DNA from: Gnetum montanum
Lineage: Eukaryota > Streptophyta > Gnetopsida > Gnetales > Gnetaceae
Reading direction: 5' to 3'
Assembly (NCBI GenBank): GCA_015680685.1
Contig: MNCI01008665.1
Coordinates: 380,105 to 443,781 of the forward strand
Length of the DNA: 63,677 nt
Shown piece by piece: positions 57,719 to 63,677 of this stretch. A program made the translations under genes and the position numbers. Under the pieces are notes generated by a model, which saw only the letters and a list, made by a program, of their open reading frames with translations, was not told the origin of the DNA and made no database searches. Positions within the stretch are counted from its first letter, which is position 1, and every line of letters starts with the position of its first letter.

Positions 57719-58969
57719 TTAAGAAACATCCTCTATTTTTGAAACAATAGGATTACCTCTCTGAGGAGCTTGACTTGATATCTTCTCCACCTCCATGGTT
57801 TGCACATCTTTGCCCTTGGCTACCTTGTGAACTAAACATTTCCATTGCTTATTTCCTTGTTCTCCACACTTGAAGTACTGAATTTTTGATGAGATGCTAC
57901 CTTGACGCTTGCCTCCCTTGCTTAGGTCCTTCTTGGTTTTATCCTTCTCATCACCTCCTTCAATCTTCTTATCTTGGTTGCCCTTGTCTTTAGATTTGGA
58001 CTTGGTTCCCTTATCAGATCTAAATCCCTTCTCCTTGCCCTTAGAAGTTTGTTTGCTTCTGTTTCCGAATCCATCTAATTTCTTCTTAGCTTTGAGTGCC
58101 AAATAATAAGCCTCATCAACAGTTTGTGGCTCATAAAAGGACAACTCTTACTAGTATGCCATTTTGAGATCTCCTAAAAAGATTGAATCTTACTCATACT
58201 TCTTCCTGTTTACCTTAGCTTAATGGAATAGATCACAAAACTTGATGTAGAATTATTTGACATCCTTGTCACCTTTCCTTAGAAATTTCAACTTCATAAT
58301 GATTTCTAGTCTCTAATGAGACTCTTCAAATTTCCTTTTCAACCTATATTTCATCAAATCCCAATCTCTAATAGGTTGAACATTTCATCTTTCATAACCC
58401 TGGGACTCCTTTTCCCACCAAGTAGAAGTCATACCTTCTAATCTGAAATTAGCAATAGGTACCCTCAAGTTATTTGGTACCTCGTCCCACTAAAAATGCT
58501 TCTCAAGTACCTTTAGCCAACTTGTAAAAGCATTGGTACTATTTACACCATTAAAAGTCATTAACTCTACATATGGAAGTCTTGAAGCATTTCTGAATGC
58601 TCTAGCAAGTCTTGCCTCATCTTCATCGTCAAGCTTGTTTAAAGAAGTATTGAACATCGTTGGAGCCCTTGGATTTCTTATTTAAGGAATAGGATTCCCT
58701 CCCATTAAAATCTTTGGTTGAAGATTTCCTACACTTCCATAGCTGGATTGACCTTCCTCTTCATCTACTTCATCTCCATCTGGCTATGAAACTTCTTCAT
58801 CTGAACGTACATGCTCTTCACCTCCACGTGTCTGGATATGGCTAGGACCAACTTGTCTATCCACCTTCATGCTGATTTCATCCAATTGAGTAGCCATTAT
58901 CTAGAAGGCTCACTTCATGCTCTCCATGTCATGATTTAGAGCTTGCACCTGTTTCTTCTTAGGTGCCAT
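57719..58969 (-). pseudogene. Element E gag
   Basis: Probable start MAPKKKQVQ at 58969. ARLARAFRNASRLPYVELMTF and then WWEKESQGYER mark the retrotransposon gag core. 57719-58144 is open with a K-rich stretch and a degenerate zinc knuckle FKCGEQGNKQWKC (first Cys and the His replaced). Stops elsewhere. Confidence 0.75.
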
Positions 58970-59017
58970 CTGAAATTGACAAAATCCTCAACCATCAATC
59001 CATGCAACAATTAAACT

Positions 59018-59031
59018 AAGCTCTGATACCA
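59018..59031 (-). other. Primer-binding site of element E, initiator tRNA-Met type
   Basis: TGGTATCAGAGCTT on the minus strand, the usual primer site of chromoviruses and many Copia elements. It lies four bases inside the LTR end (CCAACA). Confidence 0.85.
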
Positions 59032-59035
59032 ATAA

Positions 59036-59828
59036 TGTTGGATCAAGTTCACTCCACAAATAAAGCACCTTAAACACACTAAATCTAGATATTATGCAAA
59101 GAAAAATTTATTTTCTAGAAAACAAGAAAACTATTTATCTTTAATTAAATTATTAGAAGATTACAATAGGGTTTACACAACCCACAACATCCAAAACCTA
59201 TCACACTCAAATGATATCGCAGACCATGAGGCTCTACAACCACACAATACCTGCAACCCAGGATTGAGATCTCAACTCACAAGTAAGATACAAGAGAAAA
59301 GAACACATAGACCCACACACCACAAGCTGATCTTGGAGCTGCAATCACCAATTGCACTCACCCATTGTGCTCACCCACTCTCTCTTACCTAGCTCTCTAC
59401 TCTTAAGAGTGTTTTCTCTCATTCCTTCGACATACAAGCTCCCCTCCTCTTTCATGGATGGATACATACATAATTATAGAGATCCCAAACCCTATAAAGC
59501 TTTCTATTTTCCTTTGTAGGTGATTCCCACATGGATTTGGAGTTTTTCAGATGTTTTCCAATCAAAATGCCACATTAGAGCTTTTTCCCTCACTAACTTA
59601 GACATCTTTAGTTTCACGTAGACATCTACTATGAAAGCCTTACTTTTAGGTGAGACATCTACTATTTTTGGTAGATGTCTACTTTGGCCCATAAACTAAA
59701 CAAGTCCCCATAGACATTGGAACCCCTTGAACTTGTCAAAATGAGCCAAAAAACACCTCCAAACATCTCAAAGCATTCAAGAATCATCATCATAAAAAAT
59801 CAACACAAGAAGACACAAAAATAGGACA
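59036..59828 (-). repeat. Element E 5' LTR
   Basis: About 793 bp, TGTCC...CCAACA on the minus strand. U3 (59600-59700) holds repeats of AGACATCTAC and its complement. The distal part matches the truncated 3' LTR at 21902-22169. The upstream end is approximate within about 20 bases. Confidence 0.7.
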
Positions 59829-62800
59829 TGCTCATCTAAGTCTTAACACAAGATAAGTCAGCTAAAATGATTAAGTCTTGCATCTAGCATTCCCAAGCAA
59901 TATTAAAAGCAATGGAAAAATTAAACTAAAGGAAAGCTTACTTATGACCACAATTTCCAAGATGCATGCACGATGATTGGTATGTGTTGCAATTTGCGAA
60001 CTGCATTTTGGGTTTTTAGTTTTATTTTTCAAAATCATCATTTTCACATTTCAATGTGAGAATGTCCAAAAATGTGCATAGGGTCCATGGGAAAAAAATA
60101 TTAAAATTTCCGTGTTCATTTACAAAACACCGATAAAACACATCATATATCAAAAGCATTTGAGATTTTTTTTTTAATTTTACTAGTCATAATATTTTTA
60201 AAATAATGTTCCTTTTTGAACCTTTCAATGCTTAATGTTCATCTAATTAATTTAGATATTAGAAATGCTCATATATGAAGTGAAATTCTAACTTTTTAAA
60301 AAATTACTTTAAACTTAAGGTTATTATTATGACCATAGTTGATAAAGAAAATACAAATGTCAAATTCAACTCTTAATCTTTGTTACATAATTTAAAATAC
60401 TTTAACATTAAACTAGTGTTTCACAAGTCCCTAGAACGCTGCAATGTATGGATGCAAGGACAAGTCCCAAATGTTTTTGAGGATGGAATGGGGTTTTGGG
60501 AATTCTACAAGGACATAATTGGGACGTGATAGGTAATAGTTTTATTTAGATTAGATTATGTTTAGAAGCAACATAGATTATGGATAAACTTGTTACATAT
60601 TGTGATTTATGAGATATTTTGGAGGTTTTCACTGTAATTTTGACAATCAACATTTTCAAAATATTTTGCAAGAAAGACAATAGGTGTAAGTAGGGTATAA
60701 AATGTATTTTGAAATATTGTAATATGCACCATGTCCCACTTGCATCTCAGAATGTTTTGAGACACATCTCTATCCCCAAGAAGTCCTAAAAGCGAAATTT
60801 TTTGCGGGGACGCGTCCCTATGTAACACGACATTAAACTATATATTCTATTATAGTAATTTATATTTTTAATTAAATTTAAACAATATTATTAATAGCAG
60901 TAGGATCATTAGGAACCACCATTTGGAATGATGGTAAGGAGCTTGTTTCTCAAGTTATAATACCTAGATTCAATTGAGTTGGTTAGTTCCCTTTGCTTTG
61001 CATTTAAAGATACTAGGTTCAAAGCTTTGTACTAGCACCCTACACATGCTAACATGGAGGCATTGTTCTAAGCATTTCCTAATTATCACCTTACCCTAAA
61101 AAAAAGACCTAGGTTCAAGTGAGCCTCTACATAACCACTCCAAAATGTTAAGCGTTGGCTTATCCATAGATCCTTCCAAGACCTTACCTTGGTAGGATAA
61201 GCATTAAGCCTTTTAATTTTAATGATGATTCTTTGGTAGTAAGACCATTAAAAAAGTAATTGAAAAATCATATCATTTTACTTGTAAATATCCAAGTAGA
61301 TGTCAAAATTGTTGTTTAGATGATAATATTTTTGAAAAAAGTCAAAAAAAAAAAGAAAGTATTGTTAAGTTAGTGAATATGCAATGAATTGGGAAGTAAT
61401 AACTTTTCACATTCAGACAAATCATTAAAAAAATAATAACAACAAATTTAAAATCATTCACATTACAACTATATTTAGTAGCTTCAGTCTCAAATCATGT
61501 CTCGGTAGGATATTTGCAGGCAACTATCCCGAGCAAGGGTATATCCCTAGAATTCCATTAATATTACAGTGAATCTAAATACCTATGCATCGGGGATTAG
61601 CGATTTCGGATAAATTTTGAGAAACTGTTCGGGTTGGATTCGGGAGCGTGTACAGAAACACATTAAATCCACAATGGGTATGTATTTCATAATTTCCAAT
61701 GAAAATTTGTCTAGATCTATAGGTATACATTGAAATTGTTGTATTCTTGCCTTGTTCTCAATGTCTGCATTGTGCATTAAAATCTTACCTCTCTTTACCT
61801 GTTCTGAATTTTACTAGAAACTTCATTTCATTGTTAAGTGGACAGCAGGGCATCAAGAATCATGGCATCGGCATGACACGGATCACAGAGAGTACGAATG
61901 AATAAACAAACACACGGAAATCACGAAAGGCCTACTTGGTAACCGAAGGCCGAAGGGCCAAGTTTGGGTCATACCGAAATCAAAGCTTGGGACGGGGCGT
62001 GCCAGGAAAACATTGCATTTGCATGGATTGGCCTACCTTTGGGAGCTTCAAAGGTTCCGCCATGACTCACACATTCACGCTTGTTTATTGGTCATTGCTG
62101 GTTTTTGCTCTTTTCCTCGTATCTTGCCGAAAAAAGAAAAAGCCAAACGGGTCATCGTCATGGATCATGAGTCATGAACATGATGAGGGATAGATGCTTG
62201 TTCAACTTTTTTTAAAATCTGTTTCTTTATGAACCAACGAAGCCCACCAGTACATGGACAATGGTCATGGCGCTCTGTTTTTACTTTTCCCTTCATCATG
62301 ATTAGTGCCCATTCTTCAATGTTCCACAGGTTTTTTATGATCATCATAGGTGAGTTGAGTTAGTGGGCTGTGCCTAGTTTAGTTAAGTTGTGTCTTCTTA
62401 TAATGTGGTCATCTTCAAGATGTCCCTACAGCACCACTCATAGGTACGTTGTTGAACAAAAGTATTAGTAGACTTGATTTGTTATAAAATTGGTTGATGC
62501 TTGAGGCTTAATTTCATTCTTGGACAGATTGGATTGAGTAACAAAAGGGTTTCATTTAATTGCTATCATTTTGGTTGTTGCAGAAATTATATATTTGGCC
62601 AGATTATGGCTCTTGAATAAGGAAATGGATTTGATGCCCTCTATACCTTTGCAAATTTTCTTGCTTCAATTTAATGGTGATATTGCAATCGTCTTTACAT
62701 TTTAAAGCATTCTATATTCTGCAATGTTTTTTTATGATATATGAGATTTAATTTTTTTAAAAAAATTAATATATTTAAATTTTCTCTATCACATCCTCGG

Positions 62801-63080
62801 CTACAAATCCATCCCCACTTTTTCTTGAGGCACATGCACCCAAACATGTTCAGAATCACGAATCCTCAATTCCTTGCTTCTACAAATTGGATTCTTTTGA
62901 TGCATAGCTAAATATGCAAACCAACATCTTTGGCTAACCAGCAACATCATATCTACTACTAATATTATGCCTGTTACTACATCACATTCCAGTTTCTCCC
63001 ATCACAAGCAAACCTTTGCTAAAGAAAAAGGCTCGGTAAAAAGAAACGGAACTTTGGCTATGATTGAGACAACAAACATG
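59829..63080. other. AT-rich flank without a convincing gene
   Basis: Poly-A/T-rich non-coding DNA with numerous stops in all frames. A 12-bp palindrome GGGACGCGTCCC at 60807-60818 and a short possible ORF at 62061-62193 are the only notable points. 62400-63080 probably represents the native upstream flank of the duplicated promoter, which at the left end of the window has been replaced by the LINE. Confidence 0.5.
62061..62193 (+). CDS. Possible small ORF with one membrane segment (weak)
   Basis: ATG in MTHTFTLVYWSLL, a hydrophobic stretch (about residues 5-21) followed by CRKKKKPNGSS and a stop after 43 residues. It could be a chance ORF, or the first exon of a membrane-anchored protein. 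Not recognised. An in-frame extension upstream starts at 61936. Confidence 0.15.
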
Positions 63081-63226
63081 AGGATTCTTCATCAGGCCAG
63101 CAGTTCACTTGACTTACTCGACTCTGCAAGGCCGTCACCACCCAGCAAGACTGAGGATTCCTCATCACGCCAGCTCTTCACTTGACATACTCGACTCTGA
63201 AAAGCCGACACCAACCGGCAAGACTC
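63081..63226 (+). repeat. 73-bp tandem repeat in the distal promoter, two units
   Basis: Units 63081-63153 and 63154-63226 both run aggattc.tcatca.gccag..cttcacttgac to ccagcaagactg or ccggcaagactc. The left promoter copy retains only unit 2 (1386-1458) and the last five bases of unit 1. Confidence 0.8.
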
Positions 63227-63677
63227 TTATCTGTACGTTGTTATGGTTCTTTTACGACAAGGCGAGCAGGGGGATGAATCTTTTCTTCCTACTAAAACGT
63301 CATTAACTTGAAGGCATCGCGTTGAAACATGACCAAGATTTGTGCGGCAACCGCCAAAGTCTCCACCAAAGATTTTTAGAAGTTGTGGCTGCTTTTGCTC
63401 CACATCATGATTTCTGCACCTCTCGTACTCCAAAGCCATGTATCACTAACGATATATTTCTTTCCCAAGAAAAAAAAAAACGGAAGAAAATGCTTGTAGG
63501 TATAATTTAAAAAACATATGTATAATCTGTCCAGGAAACTCTGCACACTAAATGCCATCTTTCTCAAACATCTCAAAGGCAGCACGATAATTGTTAGGGA
63601 CGATTCTAGAATCGCTCCACCAACACTACAAACTTTGATCACAAAATTGCCTCCATAAATACAATACAGAACCGACC
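63154..63677 (+). promoter_or_regulatory. Second copy of the PCBER promoter, cut by the window end
   Basis: Matches 1386-1938 with an insertion of about 8 bases before the ACGTCA site and about 37 bases missing near 63527. ACCAACC (63210-63216), ACGTCA (63297-63302), the palindrome (63602-63613) and CATAAATA (63654-63661) are all kept. The window stops about 96 bases before the expected ATG of a second gene copy. Confidence 0.8.

Noticed and set aside
62061-62193. Cytochrome P450 membrane anchor exon
   Set aside because: A hydrophobic stretch followed by basic residues fits loosely, but no proline-rich hinge or any downstream P450 motif is present within 1.5 kb.
1-63677. tRNA, rRNA or CRISPR features
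   Set aside because: No cloverleaf, rRNA-like block or regular spacer-repeat array was seen; the tRNA-like matches are primer-binding sites.

Overview
This is a plant nuclear window, most likely from a gymnosperm. It has one intron-containing gene of the phenylcoumaran benzylic ether reductase (PCBER) family, whose C-terminal half reads like the conifer-type enzymes I know. The rest is almost entirely decayed, nested LTR retrotransposons, and no prokaryotic features were seen. Four isolated single-N positions and one 216-N run mark assembly joins.

Layout. 1-1380: remnant of a LINE (minus strand). 1381-3562: promoter and five-exon PCBER-like gene. 3939-5144: a 1.2 kb block repeated at 20281-21487. 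5145-21901: tandem Athila-like Ty3/gypsy family A in the order LTR, interior, LTR, truncated interior, repeated block, partial LTR, all on the plus strand. 21902-59828: a chromovirus-like Ty3/gypsy element E (minus strand), split by element D (23595-55524, perfect 5-bp target duplication CATAC). D carries element C (23733-46197) in its 3' LTR. C carries element B (27834-37013) inside the leader intron of its own third ORF. 59829-63080: AT-rich flank with no convincing gene. 63081-63677: a second copy of the PCBER promoter. It breaks off at the window edge about 96 bases before the position where the start codon of a second gene copy is expected.

Biological core. Families A, B, C and D are related Athila-like elements with tRNA-Asp-type primer sites and LTRs that run TGATGA...TCATCA. 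A, B and C carry a roughly 950-codon third ORF downstream of pol. It begins MAPK or a near variant, has a domain resembling the putative plant transposon protein family, then a long coiled-coil, and ends in an EPPPPR-type tail. Each copy is preceded by a conserved unit: short palindromes, TATATATA, a 5' splice site about 150 bases later, an intron of 287-320 bases, and a 3' splice site directly abutting the ATG. This looks like an internal promoter making a spliced subgenomic mRNA. The palindromes match the U3 region of the same family's LTR (CGTATACG/CGTCGACG in A, GATATC types in B). A and B kept gag and ORF3 but lost RT-RNase H-integrase. D kept pol but lost ORF3. Only C has both. All copies are inactive by nonsense mutation. 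The suggested picture is a set of complementing autonomous and non-autonomous elements that piled up between two copies of a lignan-pathway gene promoter.
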